Part shown: piece by piece, positions 45,836 to 56,848 of the stretch
Numbering within the stretch: position 1 is the stretch's first letter
Layout: each line of letters opens with the position of its first letter
Source: Vicia villosa
Taxonomy: Eukaryota; Streptophyta; Magnoliopsida; Fabales; Fabaceae
Direction of reading: 5' to 3'
Length of the DNA stretch: 64,000 nucleotides
NCBI RefSeq assembly: GCF_029867415.1
Contig: NW_026705786.1
Span: 186,001-250,000, forward strand
Program-made: the position numbers and the translations under genes
The notes under the pieces: generated by a model
Database searches by the model: none
What the model was told of the DNA's origin: nothing
What the model saw: only the letters and a program-made list of their open reading frames with translations

Positions 45836-46445
45836 CCCTACGTATTCCCTAGCCTGTAGGGACTCTAATTCCTAAGACCATGTCTTTCCCACGAAGGACA
45901 TCACCATCTACGCACTCCCTAGCCTGTAGGGACTTTCCTTTTATATCCTTGTATTTCTATAACTACGCGTCCTTCCTACAAAGGACATCTTCGTTAGCAT
46001 ACGTCAATTGGTCTCTCGATGGCCATGAGATATAGTGATTGTCTCGAACGTTCACTCTATGCTTGCTCCTACGAACTCCCTAGCCGGTAGGGATTTTCTT
46101 TTACGCTCATGTGTTTCTACAACAACGTGTCCTTCCCCTGAAGGACATCCTCATTAACGCACGTCGATTGGCTTCACAATGGCCATGAGAGCTGGTAACT
46201 GTCTTGAACGGTTAACCTGTGTTTATTCCCGCGTATCCCCTAACTCGTAGGGTTTTGAATTTCCATTTATACATCTTTCATCCCTAGCCTGTAGGGATTT
46301 CATTTTCTCCAATATCGTCCTTAGATAGGTTGCGTTCCACATAGAGAACCTTCCCACGGGGGACAACTTCATAAGTACACGTCGAACGACCTCTCGAAGG
46401 TCATGAGACTTGGTGACTGTCCTGAACAGTCATCAGCTGCTACCT
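45836..46445. repeat. Hairpin-rich repeat of element F, first array
   Basis: Units of about 150-200 bp hold TCCCTA/TAGGGA around GCCTG, GTCCTTC/GAAGGAC around CCCT (with variants), TCTC/GAGA, and a third hairpin whose arms change per unit: AGTGA/TCACT, GGTAAC/GTTAACC (bulged) and GTGACTGT/ACAGTCAT around a shared CCTGA or TCTTGAACG loop. Confidence 0.75.
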
Positions 46446-46742
46446 TCTACTATTCCCTGATTTAAGGGATTCCCATTGGCGTGTCATAACACCTATCTTG
46501 CAAGGATTTCACTAGGGTCTAATGTCGCCTCTAAGGCTATCCCTAGGATTATGCGTTACACATTTGCATTGCATTACATACAAGGAGTCATCGTATACAA
46601 AAAAAAGGAGTCTTTCGCATACGCATGCATTTGCATTTTCATGCATTCATACATTTACATTCCCATCTTCGTCCGCATTCACCCGTTCTGTGCTAGCCGA
46701 TTTCCCGAGACTCGCAAAGAAAAATCCAAAGGATCATAAACT
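46446..46742 (+). other. Element F internal non-coding stretch
   Basis: No recognised feature other than a GCATT/CATACA-rich segment. Confidence 0.4.
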
Positions 46743-47051
46743 ATGGAGAAAGGAGGATCAATTATTGGGAGTAAGCCTGGTCCTACAAAGGAAAGAGAGG
46801 ATGCCTTTCACCGTGCCAGCCACGTGTCCATGCCTTGTCATAACAGGATCATAAATATAACAAAGGTTATAATCGAACAAGGATTAGTTCAACAAAAGAG
46901 TTCCCTCATAGATGCACTCAAGGGGTATCTAGTCATAAAGGGGTTCATCTTAGAACACATCAAATTTACAAGGACGCTCTACGATAACCTGGGGGGCAAG
47001 GATCAGTCCGACTGGGGCAATATCCTGAACAAAGATGCACAACCACAATGA
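46743..47051 (+). CDS. Element F short hypothetical ORF
   Basis: 102 codons from ATG, starting MEKGGSIIGSKPGPTKERED. It is hydrophilic, with a middle alpha-helical part (IEQGLVQQKSSLIDALKGYL). I recognise no family. It lies about 2.5 kb 3' of the primer site, where an Ogre ORF1 or gag would be, so it may be a relic of one of these, but similarity could not be shown. Confidence 0.25.
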   Translation: MEKGGSIIGSKPGPTKEREDAFHRASHVSMPCHNRIINITKVIIEQGLVQQKSSLIDALKGYLVIKGFILEHIKFTRTLYDNLGGKDQSDWGNILNKDAQPQ

Positions 47052-49300
47052 AGGGAAAGCAACATAGGTTAGCTCCCCACCAAGGGGCAAAAGGGCCATA
47101 GGTCTTCTTCATCAATCTACGAACTCCGAAAATTGCGAATGGTTTGACGTGCCCAAGAAGAATTCGAGATCACCCTTTACTTCTACAAGTCCACGAACTA
47201 AGGAGTAAAACAAGGTCAACGGATTCACAAAGGAGATCGCCCTTAGGATTAATAGGTTTATCTTTCAAGTTGTAACTCCTACGATCACAAAATGTTATTT
47301 GATGTAAAACGTTGTACCGTTCGAATAATAATTCAATAAAATAATCAGGCATGTTTTGAAATCAATTCATTCGCTTCATTCGCTCACTACTACGACTTTC
47401 CACTCGCACCCTTCTATTCTATTTCAATTTCGACTTTCAATTATTAACAAACTTAAGGGAGAATGACGAATACAAATAACTAAGTCCAGCTAAACATATG
47501 CTTTCAAGGTAAGACCGAACCGACGATGTACAGGCATTGTTTCCATCCCTAAACAGTGGAGATATAAGGATGTTAATCCCTCGTCACCCCCTCGAACCAG
47601 GAGTTGGAGCTTGTTCCTACTTTTCAAATAAACCTTGATTTCAACCAGGGGCAGGGTAGATTTCAATTAATTCAATGGTGTATTTTGTTTGCCAAGAGAA
47701 TCAGTCAATCCAAGAAAAGGTTCAAGCATAAGGATCAAGCAAAGGTTCAGGCGTATCTTCTTCCTCGCGTTCATCCAAGATTGAGGAAGCAATGGAGGTA
47801 ACATTCACAACATCTCCTTCCTCAATATATCGTTCAAGATCGAGGAAGTATCAAATTCGAAGCTTGCAAATCAACATAGCAGTCACAATATTCAAAATCC
47901 AAGGAGCATTCAAAAGAAAAAGGAGAAAAGCGCCAGCTAAGTCAAAATGGAAAATTCCATAAAAGAAAACAAAAAAAGACTTAGGCAAAAATTAAGGCAT
48001 CCCGATGGATCAAACTCAAAGGATTTGGTTCATGCAAAAATAAGGGATAAAAACAAAGGCGAAATACGAAGGATAATCTTGTGACTGCTAAATCATCGAA
48101 GCTTCCCATCAACGCTTGGATCTCTACAACACTTTCATCAATGCTTGGACCTCTACTAAGGCTTCTGCTCAACGTCAAAACTAAAACGATTCTCTTACAA
48201 ACAAAGCACATTCATTGGATTAGGCAAATTTTTAGGATTTGGAGAACATCAAGGAGAAAGGGGTTGGGTTAAATAAATTTTGAGCCTTATATCCATTATT
48301 TCTTAAAACCGTGAACCAGGCCAAATTATAACATTCAAAAGTCCTAATTGAGGCAAGGTTAACTACGAAAACATATTAAGCAGGATTTTGTTATACTGAC
48401 TCCTAGGTTTGTTAAAACTATTTCCAATCACTACGCTTCTTCAAGCATTCACTTTTAATCATCCAGTCCTAATTCATAACAGACTTCGATTTCGAACTTG
48501 CATACACATCGCATTGGAGTTACTTCCCGAAGAGTACAACGTCATCTACGAATATACACTTAGCATCGAGGAAATCTCGAAACTGGTTTAATCAAAGGCG
48601 ATCATTTCGAGTAAAGACTCTGGAATGGGGGGAACCACATCTAGAGGGTTCTCCTAAACAGGGGCAAAATTTCAAGGATCGCAGGGGCATGCAATCGAAC
48701 ATCCTATTAACTAGGGGCATTCATCCTAAAGGTTCAATCGACTTGGGGCACACCTCGAAGCAATAACAAACAGGGGCATGTCAAACATGGGAAGAATTCA
48801 AATTCAAAAGGATAGAACACTATGGATAGCCCTCCATATCCTGGAGATCAGGGGCATACCCTTCAATCTAAACGTCGAAGCATATGACAAGGTTATTTCT
48901 CGGGGCACCTCCTTCATGGCTTGAAGATCATAGGCATCCTTTTCCACTAAACATTGGGGCATTGTATATCAAATCCATGAAGCAAACAACTCAAAAGGTT
49001 AAAGGCGTGGAGTAATCCAAAGGGTCAAACTGGGGCAAGACGCACAACAAAAGGAAAAGGCGTTCTCACACTTTACTACATCGAACAAATCTTTCTCCTA
49101 ACTACGATCTTCAAAATTCAAAAAAACAGGGATTGGGAAGTCGCGCTAGCATCACACCCCACCTTATCAAACAAACCTACAACTCCAGCGAACTATATAC
49201 GCTTTGGTTATCAACAACCTATCATTGGAGCATTATGCAAAAACATATAAGTCACGCATTACATACATTGGTTGATACATTATACCATACCTTTTTTAGG
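47052..49300 (+). other. Element F internal non-coding region with a block shared with B
   Basis: 48273-48405 matches the minus strand of B at 16447-16310 (TTTTGAGCCT, GAACCAGGCCAA, CAAAAGTCCTAATTGA). From 48650 to 49030 GGGGCA words recur every 40-70 bp as degenerate repeats. Nothing else is recognised. Confidence 0.5.
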
Positions 49301-49735
49301 TAGTCTTCTTTAAGACAAATCTCACGATCCTTTCTAGGAGTTTCCTCAAGCACTCTTATTCAAGACGAACTGTCATCCTTTCCAGGAACCTCTTCAGGTA
49401 GTCTTCTTTAAGACAAATCCTATGATCCTTTCTAGGAACCTCTCCAGGTAGTCTTCTTTAAGACAATTTGTCATCCTTTTCATGAACCTCTTCAGGTGGT
49501 CTTCTTTAAGACATTCTACGAATCTTTCTAGGTGGTTTTTTTTAAGACATTCACTGTCCTCTCCAATAACCTTTTTAGGTAGTCCTTCTTAAATACATCT
49601 TTCAGCCTTTTCAGTTAGTCGTCTTTAAATACATTCCTCATTCGTTGCTAAAATTCTTTTCAGATAGTCTTCTTTAAGACAAACATTCATATCCACTCCA
49701 GAAACCTTTTCAGGTAGTCTTATAGAAGACATTAC
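49301..49735. repeat. Element F array with GTCTT/AAGAC hairpins
   Basis: Units of about 50-60 bp hold GTCTT and AAGAC around CTTT, first at 49303-49316; one late unit has loop ATAG with the same arms (near 49717-49730), and some units have lost pairing. Spacers contain CATCCTTTC and CAGGTA words. Confidence 0.8.
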
Positions 49736-49835
49736 TTCATTCCACTCATTACATCAATCAACATATGCATGAGCATAAGCATTATCATATCCAAGTCATT
49801 ACTCTGGTGCTAAGCTACATTGTCCACCTGCTTCC

Positions 49836-50090
49836 CAGTAACCTTACCGATGACAGTAACCTTACTGTTGGTTTATTTCCGATCGCCTGATTGATGCTTT
49901 CCGGTAACCTTACCGATGCCAGTAACCTTACTGAGATATTCTTCCCAATCGCCTGATTGACGCTTTCCGGTAACCTTACCGATGCCAGTAACCTTACTGA
50001 TGATAGCAACCTTACAGAGATATTCACCCGATCACCTGATTGATGTATCCCGGTAATCCTACCGATGATAATAACCTTACTGTTCATTTC
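49836..50090. repeat. Element F array with CGGTA/TACCG and CAGTA/TACTG hairpins
   Basis: Paired hairpins around ACCT or ATCC loops recur about four times: CGGTA/TACCG next to CAGTA/TACTG, in units of about 75 bp that also have CGCCTGATTGA. Confidence 0.85.
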
Positions 50091-50154
50091 ACTCATAAAA
50101 TACATACATAGGCATTAGCATATACATATCATCTAGTGCGTTCACATACTACAA

Positions 50155-50350
50155 AAGTCCAGTTTCCGACCCACGTGTCGTGAGTTTCCAACCCCCGTGT
50201 TGTGAAAGGTGTATTTTCCGACCCACGTGTCGTGAGTTTCTAACCCCCGTGTTGTGAAAGGTGTATTTTCCGACCCATATCGTTTCCTTTCTGACCCTCG
50301 AGTCGTGAATATTTGACATGCTATTTCCTCCGACCCTCGAGTCGTGAGTC
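50155..50350. repeat. Element F array with CGAC/GTCG and CAAC/GTTG hairpins
   Basis: Arms CGAC/GTCG and CAAC/GTTG alternate around six-base loops (CCACGT, CCCCGT, CCTCGA); about six hairpins. Confidence 0.8.
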
Positions 50351-50374
50351 TCCAAACAGGTGAATCTTTTTCAT

Positions 50375-51005
50375 GCAGGTACGCTTGTCAGAACCATGGC
50401 AGGCAATTCCTTTGATACAGGTAAGTTTGCTAGAACTATAGCAAATGATCTCTCCTTATGCAGGTACGCTTGTTAGAACCATGGCAGGTAATTCCTATGG
50501 TGCAGGTAAACTTGTCCGAACAAGGGCAAGTGACTCCTAATGGTGCAGGTGAGTTTGCGATAACCCTCGCAAATAATCCTAATGGTGCAGGTGAGTTTGC
50601 GATAACCCTTGCAAATTATCCTAATGGTGCAGGTAAATTTGCGATAACCCTCGCAAATAATCCTAATGGTGCAGGTGAGTTTGCGATAACCCTCGCAAAT
50701 TATCCTAATGGTGCAGGTGAGTTTGCGATAACCCTCGCAAATTATCCTAATGGTGCAGGTGAGTTTGCTATAACCCTAGCAAATAATCCTAATGGTGCAG
50801 GTGAGTTTGCGATAACCCTCGCAAATTACCCTAATGGTGCAGGTGAGTTTGCTATAACCCTAGCAAATTATCCTAATGGTACAGGTGAGCTTGCTATACC
50901 CATAGCGAACGATTCCTTTCTTGGTGCGGGTAATGTTGCTAGAATTATAGCAAACGATTCCCATTTTGGTGCAGGTAAGCTTGTTAGAATCATAACAAGT
51001 GATCC
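50375..51005. repeat. Element F 42-bp array with 7-8-bp hairpins
   Basis: About 15 units, mostly 42 bp. The arms vary together around a six-base loop (TAACCC, GAACCA or GAATCA): TTTGCGA/TCGCAAA, TTTGCTA/TAGCAAA, CTTGTTA/TAACAAG, CTTGTCC/GGGCAAG. Spacer is AATCCTAATGGTGCAGGTGA. Because 42 is a multiple of three, a 225-codon frame stays open through the array, giving a 14-residue repeat; I do not regard it as a gene. Confidence 0.9.
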
Positions 51006-51554
51006 CTCTTACAAGTCCTCGCTATGTAAGACTCAGGCTTTAGCAGGACGGTTCTTTTCTCTCACGCTCGAGCACAAGGGTCTTACAAAGGGTTCTTCAA
51101 TTGGGTTTCTTATCACGTTAGTCCCTCGGAAGTGATCTCTTTCAAAACACCATCAATAACAATCAAAGGTGTTATCTTTCTTTTCAAAATTACTAACATA
51201 CTTTAACTGACAATCATGCATCATCCAACTAACATACCTCATTCATACATGATGCATATACATACATTGCTCTCATTTATTTTGAGAAGCTCATTGCATC
51301 ACACATCGCATGCATCATAACATTGCATAAAATTCATGTTGCCTTTTCAGGCCATGCTATAATCAAGGCACCGGGTTCTTTCCAAAAGGCGTTTGCTCCA
51401 CACTCTAAAAAATGGTATTCGCCTCGGGTGGCATCTGTAAGCCCATCCCCTATATAATTTCTTCCCATGCAAATTTTAGGGCATTTCAGTGTCCAATCAT
51501 CTTCTACCTTTAGATCATAATAGGCAGACGTGCCTATCTGACTCTTCAGGTTTA
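51006..51554 (+). other. Element F internal end before the polypurine tract
   Basis: No ORF or repeat recognised apart from CAT-rich sequence at 51210-51320. Confidence 0.4.
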
Positions 51555-51575
51555 AGAAGATTAAACAGGGGCAGC
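51555..51575 (+). other. Element F polypurine tract
   Basis: AAGAAGATTAAACAGGGGCAG runs up to one base before the 3' LTR and has the same AGGGGCA(G/T) end as those of B and E. Confidence 0.8.
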
Positions 51576-54500
51576 TGTCATACCCCAAAATTTGCCTTCC
51601 TCTTTTCATCTTCAATGGCTCAGGGTTCAAGGGTTTGTGCAAATAACTCTCTCCTAATCAAAGATCTCCAAAACTAGGGTTTGCAGTTTATCAAGGAATT
51701 TTAAGTCTCTGAGGCCTCAAATGGATCTCAAGGTGTCACATATGTATCAGAGCATATCCATGTCAATTATCAAGCTTCTATTCCAAGGATTGCGCACTCA
51801 ATGACTCCGATGATCAATAATCGACTATGCTGACCTAAAAGTCAACCATAGTCAAAATACAGTCAAACTTCAAGATTTATTGTCAACATCAAGTGTGTGG
51901 GGCTATATCCATCATTTGATCATAGGATGATCATGATCCATCAATAAAAAATCAGAAATGAACATTTGCAAAGGTTTAAAGTAGGGTTTTTTTAGGAGAA
52001 AGTCAACTCAACTTTGACTGGTCATAACTTTCACATAGAGCATCAAAATTTCCCCATCCAAAGCCTATTTTGAAGGAAATTTGATTCTCTACAACTTTGT
52101 CTCTCACAAGCCAAAGCCAGAAATGCATCATTTGAGAGATATGGTACTAAAGATTACAGGTCCTCCAAAAAGGTCAACAAAAACACCTTTTGAGTCAAAG
52201 CCCAGAACTTGAGCATGGAAGCTTCAATTGAGGTGAGACCAAAAGGAGGTTTTAAAGGACTCGTCAAGCTTTCTAAAAAGTCCTAGAATGTATTTATATG
52301 ATTAAAAGTGAGGCAGATACAAGGCTTAGAAGTTGATCGATTTTGGAGAAATACATGAAATCTTAACTAAGTGATTGTGGTTTTCTCAACCAAATGGACC
52401 TAAGAATGGATTTCGAACTTGTTCATGGGCTTTATGATGACTCTTAAAATAATTATTTTATTCTTTATAATATTTATTTTTATTTATTTGAATTTTAATT
52501 CATGTAAATATGGATAAATCATATAAAAATTGGAATAATTTATTTTAAACCTAAGATTTGTTTTTTTTCAAAATAGTTTAAATGATTCAATACATGAATA
52601 TATTTACCAAACCTACTTTGATGTTTTGTGACCTTTTGAATTTCTATCTTAAATAAAATACAAAAGAAATAATGCATGGCTTGAGGATTGGATTGCTATC
52701 ATGTTGGAGGCCCATTAGTAACCCTAATGCAGTGATATACATACTGAGAAGAGAGGAGGACGAAAGGGGGGGAGGAGAACCAAAAACTAGGGTTTCTAAG
52801 GGTGATAACGAGTCCAAGTGGGGTGCAACTTCTGGCCATGAATTCCAGGGCGTTTTAACAAGTTTTAAGGACCTTTTCCTCTTGCTGGAGCTCTAAGGCG
52901 TCAAACCAAGCATTCATACGAGCCCTGAGTGCCTCAGAATCGTCACTTTCGGCTGCATCCGTTTGGTAACAATTATCGATCTCAAACTCGCTATTCCTCT
53001 GGTATGAATTGTTGTTAAGCATCATTATATGTATATGGCATTGGTCAGAGTCGATTTGACGTATTGGAATTGAGTTTTGGCGCAGGTTCGTCATCCTGCC
53101 ATTGTTAGGGCAAGATTTTCTTGCTCTTCGTATTTGCGTTTTCAGGAACTTTTAGGTGAAACAAACATCACCATCGTAATCGCAGGGTCCGAATTAGGGG
53201 GAGAGGATACTCTGGGCTTTGATTCAGGTTCTAATTCGCAGGCGAGGTGGCCGGAGCGGTCGGAGAAGACCACCGGACGTACTGTTCCGGCGGCCGTTTC
53301 TCCTTTGGTTGGCTTTGACTTCCAGCGCAGCGCAGTCGTGCAAAGTGATTGGTTGGTCAAAGGGGAATGGTTCTCTCTCTAATTCTGATTGGGTTTCTCC
53401 ATGACACAGGGGCCCACTCTTGACTCCTTTTATTTATTTATTTATTCAATTCTAGTTTATCATTTTGTAATTTGATGATCCAGTTACTAACACAAACATC
53501 ATGTAGCCGGATTGGAAGAGGGAGAAGTGATGCAAGGGAGAAGTCCTGGGTTCAATCCCTGGATCTACCATATTTGTTTTACCATTAATTCTTTACAGAT
53601 CCAATGCAATGTGCCCCTGCCTGATATGGTGCACCTTCGCTCTTCCACCACACGATCTCCTCCTTTCTAGATCTAACGTACCAAGGATTGGTGGCACACC
53701 ATGAACCCTCAAGGGCTGCCACACAGGATCACGCCCAGGTTTCTTTTATTTTTTATTTATTTATATGTTATTTATTTAATTGTTTAATTATATATATATG
53801 TATGTTAATGTGTATAATTTTTAATTTGGGATTTAAATGATAAAAATAAGACTAGGCTAATAATTGACATTATGATTATCTCTCGATTATTTGATTATGT
53901 CGATTAATTTATTTAATCATCTCTAATTATAAAATCACAACAACCCTAGAAAATTGTTATCAAGGCATTAGGGTTTGTCCAATCCCCATTAGTTTTCTAG
54001 CCAAAATAATAAGGTTTAATTTATTATTCGCTTCGATTAAATCAATTAATCGCGGTAGGTAATAATCAAATAATTATTTAATTCTTAAATATAAATTAAA
54101 ATAACAATTTACTCTGCTAAATGGTTTTAACCAAAGCTATTGGTTACGATGATTAGCATTTTCCCTTTATCAAAATTCGTTATTATTTGTAATCGAATCT
54201 ATCGATTATGAGGAGTAACGATAATTTAAAATACATATTCATTTGCTATTCGTGGTAATCGAATCCATCGATTATAGTGGTTAGCAATCCTCCCTTCAAT
54301 CCGTTAGCCGTGGTAATCAAACCTATTGATTATTGCAACTAATGGTAACAAATAAAAAGCAGGGTTGTACGCCCAAATCCTAAAACACTTCCCAAATCTA
54401 AAACATTCAAAGCACTTCAAATCAAACTACGGATTTTCATCCTCATTCAAAACTATGATAGACCATTCAAAAAGCCTTCAAACACCTCCATAAATCAATT

Positions 54501-54829
54501 CAAAGGCGTACAACCCTGTCCCCGAACTACGTTGACTCTGATTCTCCATAAGGAGATACGTAGGCACTTCGATAACCAAGGCGAGTCCCCCTCCCTAAAA
54601 TCTCAATTTTCCCCTTATTCAGTTCTTTAGCTATTAAACCTCAATACTTTAGCCATAAACCTTTACCTTAGATTCAAAGCCAATAGGAAAGGGTTGAGGG
54701 TGCCTAACACCTTCCCTCGACCTGATTATAATAACTTACCCTGAATCTCATAATTGCGTAGGGTTTCCTATTCGCCCTTCAGAATAGGTGGCGACTCTAA
54801 AATCTTTATTTTTAGGGCAGGTTTCTACA
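51576..54829 (+). repeat. Element F 3' LTR
   Basis: It starts TGTCATACCCC and ends GTTTCTACA. Compared with the 5' LTR it has a short TA tract and a 16-bp gain next to the A/B-box words. It contains the hairpin cluster near 54023-54345. Confidence 0.95.
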
Positions 54830-54834
54830 GTCAG

Positions 54835-55380
54835 CCACAACCTTGGGCTTTGTAAAAGGCATAAAACAGAGTCATCCATAGTATTCAAACTCTGTTTCTT
54901 CAGCAGCCAGCCACAACCTTGGGCTTTGTACAAGGCAGAAAAATAGAGTCTCCCTAGGTAGAGTCAGCCACAATTATGGGCTTTGTACAGAATACTAAAT
55001 AAGCCTTTCAATCAAATAAAATAAACATTCTCCAACTAGAGTCAGCCACAATTCTGAGCTTCATACAGAACACAAAATCATTTAGTCAAAAGTCAATTCC
55101 CAGTGGAGTCATCTCCCAGAGTCAATAAAACCTCTTTTAAGCCACAAGCTTGGGCCTCATACAAGCCAGTCAAATTCAAATCTTTCATACAGTAGATAGA
55201 CATGATTTGTCTCTATAGAGATATATTTCTCCTATTTCACCACATTCAAAATTACAAACATTTCAATTTCAAACATTCTCCCATTTAGGACTCTGAAAAG
55301 CATGCTCTGAGGCACACACACCCAGACTTGAACACTTTCCCTAAATTGGTTGAGAATCTTTCTGATCTAACCTGATCAGA
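54835..55380 (+). repeat. Element E 3' LTR, remaining portion
   Basis: The sequence resumes the CACAACCTTGGGCTTTGTACA degenerate repeats of 40420-40898 directly after the GTCAG duplication (repeats near 54836, 54907, 54967, 55046, 55140). The exact LTR end, somewhere around 55330-55390, could not be fixed. Confidence 0.65.
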
Positions 55381-55526
55381 ATGGATCGTCACGGCGCTGG
55401 ATCTGGCTTGATGAACAAAATGGGGGGGGTACCTGCAAGGTTCTCCGATGCTAAAGTCAGAAGCTATCAGAGAGAATGAGGGTTTAGAAGTAGAGAATGA
55501 ATACCTGACCCACTAGTGAAAGAGGG

Positions 55527-55535
55527 TATTTATAG
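55527..55535 (-). promoter_or_regulatory. Minus-strand TATA box in element G
   Basis: CTATAAATA on the minus strand in the context GGGGGC..CCCTC, followed by a TTCATTCTCTACTTC-type leader. It looks like an LTR promoter. Confidence 0.5.
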
Positions 55536-56286
55536 CCCCCAGCGTTGGGCCAAGGTCTCCTAATTGGGCCAAATCCAATTGGAGGCCCATGTACTAGGAG
55601 ACTGCCAGAACAACCTCTGCTAGGGCTGAGTCAGCAGGTCACTCACGTTCTGGGTGAGCATGGCATAGGATTCGGAGGTGGTTGACCGGATCCTTCGCTG
55701 AAGCGTTATGCACGTGGTCTTTATGCTTGACCAGTTCGTAACGGTAACAAGATGGGCCCAACAAATTGGGCCTGCTCGGCTAGAAAGGGGAGCTGGACCT
55801 GCTCGGCCCAGTCCAGAACAGGAGCCCCCCAAGTCGTTAGTTCTGAGGGAGTGACGACTTTCGCTGAGGTTTGGCCGAGCATACGTCCTTTAGGGCATGT
55901 TCGTGGTAAACTAAGGTCTTCTTGTCATCTGTGTCCTCGACTCGCGGGGAGCGGAGTTATCGGGGGGAGATGTCTGGGTCGAGGAGATGATCGGTTTGGC
56001 GGCGCACGGTTCGGCCGAGGAGGCGGACGGAGTTACTGTTGGTCTTAAGATGAAACGTTTCGATCCGTTTGGTTAAGCTTTGGTTGACAGGTGGCGACTG
56101 TCTGGAGTGTCATAATTATTACGCCGTCTTTTGGCTCAGGCATTGATTGCGCCTCGTTGGGCTTCCCAAGGCACTTTATGGTGCCTTTTGCGTTTTCCTA
56201 TGCTGAGAGCCGCCTTTAGGGTGTAGGCAATGATTGCGTCTCTTAGGCTCCCCAGGAAATCATGGCACCCTTTGGTCTGCTTCCCT

Positions 56287-56294
56287 TATATAAA
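56287..56294 (+). promoter_or_regulatory. Plus-strand TATA box in element G
   Basis: TATATAAA, followed within about 100 bp by a pyrimidine-rich leader and about 550 bp later by the ATG of the G ORF. CAAGTAAATG (56393) and CAGGTAAATG (56842) repeat around a possible intron. Confidence 0.5.
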
Positions 56295-56848
56295 GAGTGA
56301 GGAGGCCATTCATTTGTCACTTAGCATTCGAAACTCTCCCAAGATTCGCTCAAGGATTTCGTCTTCCGTCGTGTGCTTTTCCTCCGCTATCTCAAGTAAA
56401 TGTCCTCGTCTTCTTCTTTATATTTACTTCAGATCTAGGAGATAGCTAGCTATGAGTATGCCGAGCGGGTTAGGAAATGGCGTATGCTTTATACGTGTTT
56501 ACCGAGAGGGGTTTAGGGTTGACGAGGGAAAACGGTTGCGTGGGCCGAATAGGCTATGAGCCTGGAGGGGAGCCGAATGTGTGCGCCGACCACGTTATGA
56601 GAGTAATCTCTGAATTATGCATGCGCGTTTTCCTAGAGCAGTTTGATTTTATTTAGTTGATCGTCAAGGGCCAGCGTCGTTGTCGGACTTCAGCCGGCCA
56701 GGCCCGGTAATCACAGTCGAGTGCCCCGGTGACGTCGGTCGTAGGTGGGAGTCCTTCTTTGCCTGTTCTCCTCGCCCTTTCACTTGACTTACGGTGGAAG
56801 GGTGGATTTGACAAGTTGAATTCACTGTTTCCTCTGCTTTTCAGGTAA

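Larger units (their letters stand above)
40894..54834 (+). mobile_element. Element F: complete non-autonomous Ogre-related retrotransposon
   Basis: LTRs at 40899-44179 (3281 bp) and 51576-54829 (3254 bp) are flanked by GTCAG (40894-40898 and 54830-54834). Orientation is plus from the primer site at about 44182 and polypurine tract at 51555-51575. In 7.4 kb of internal sequence I find no gag, protease, RT or integrase motif, only hairpin arrays and a short ORF. The LTRs differ at about 1% of positions by eye plus a TA-repeat length change and a 16-bp gap. It must have moved with proteins supplied in trans. Confidence 0.93.

Noticed and set aside
50458..51135. 225-codon ORF with a 14-residue repeat
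   Set aside because: It is the open frame of a 42-bp minisatellite (42 is a multiple of three); the DNA pattern is explained by hairpins, and the other F arrays have no open frames.
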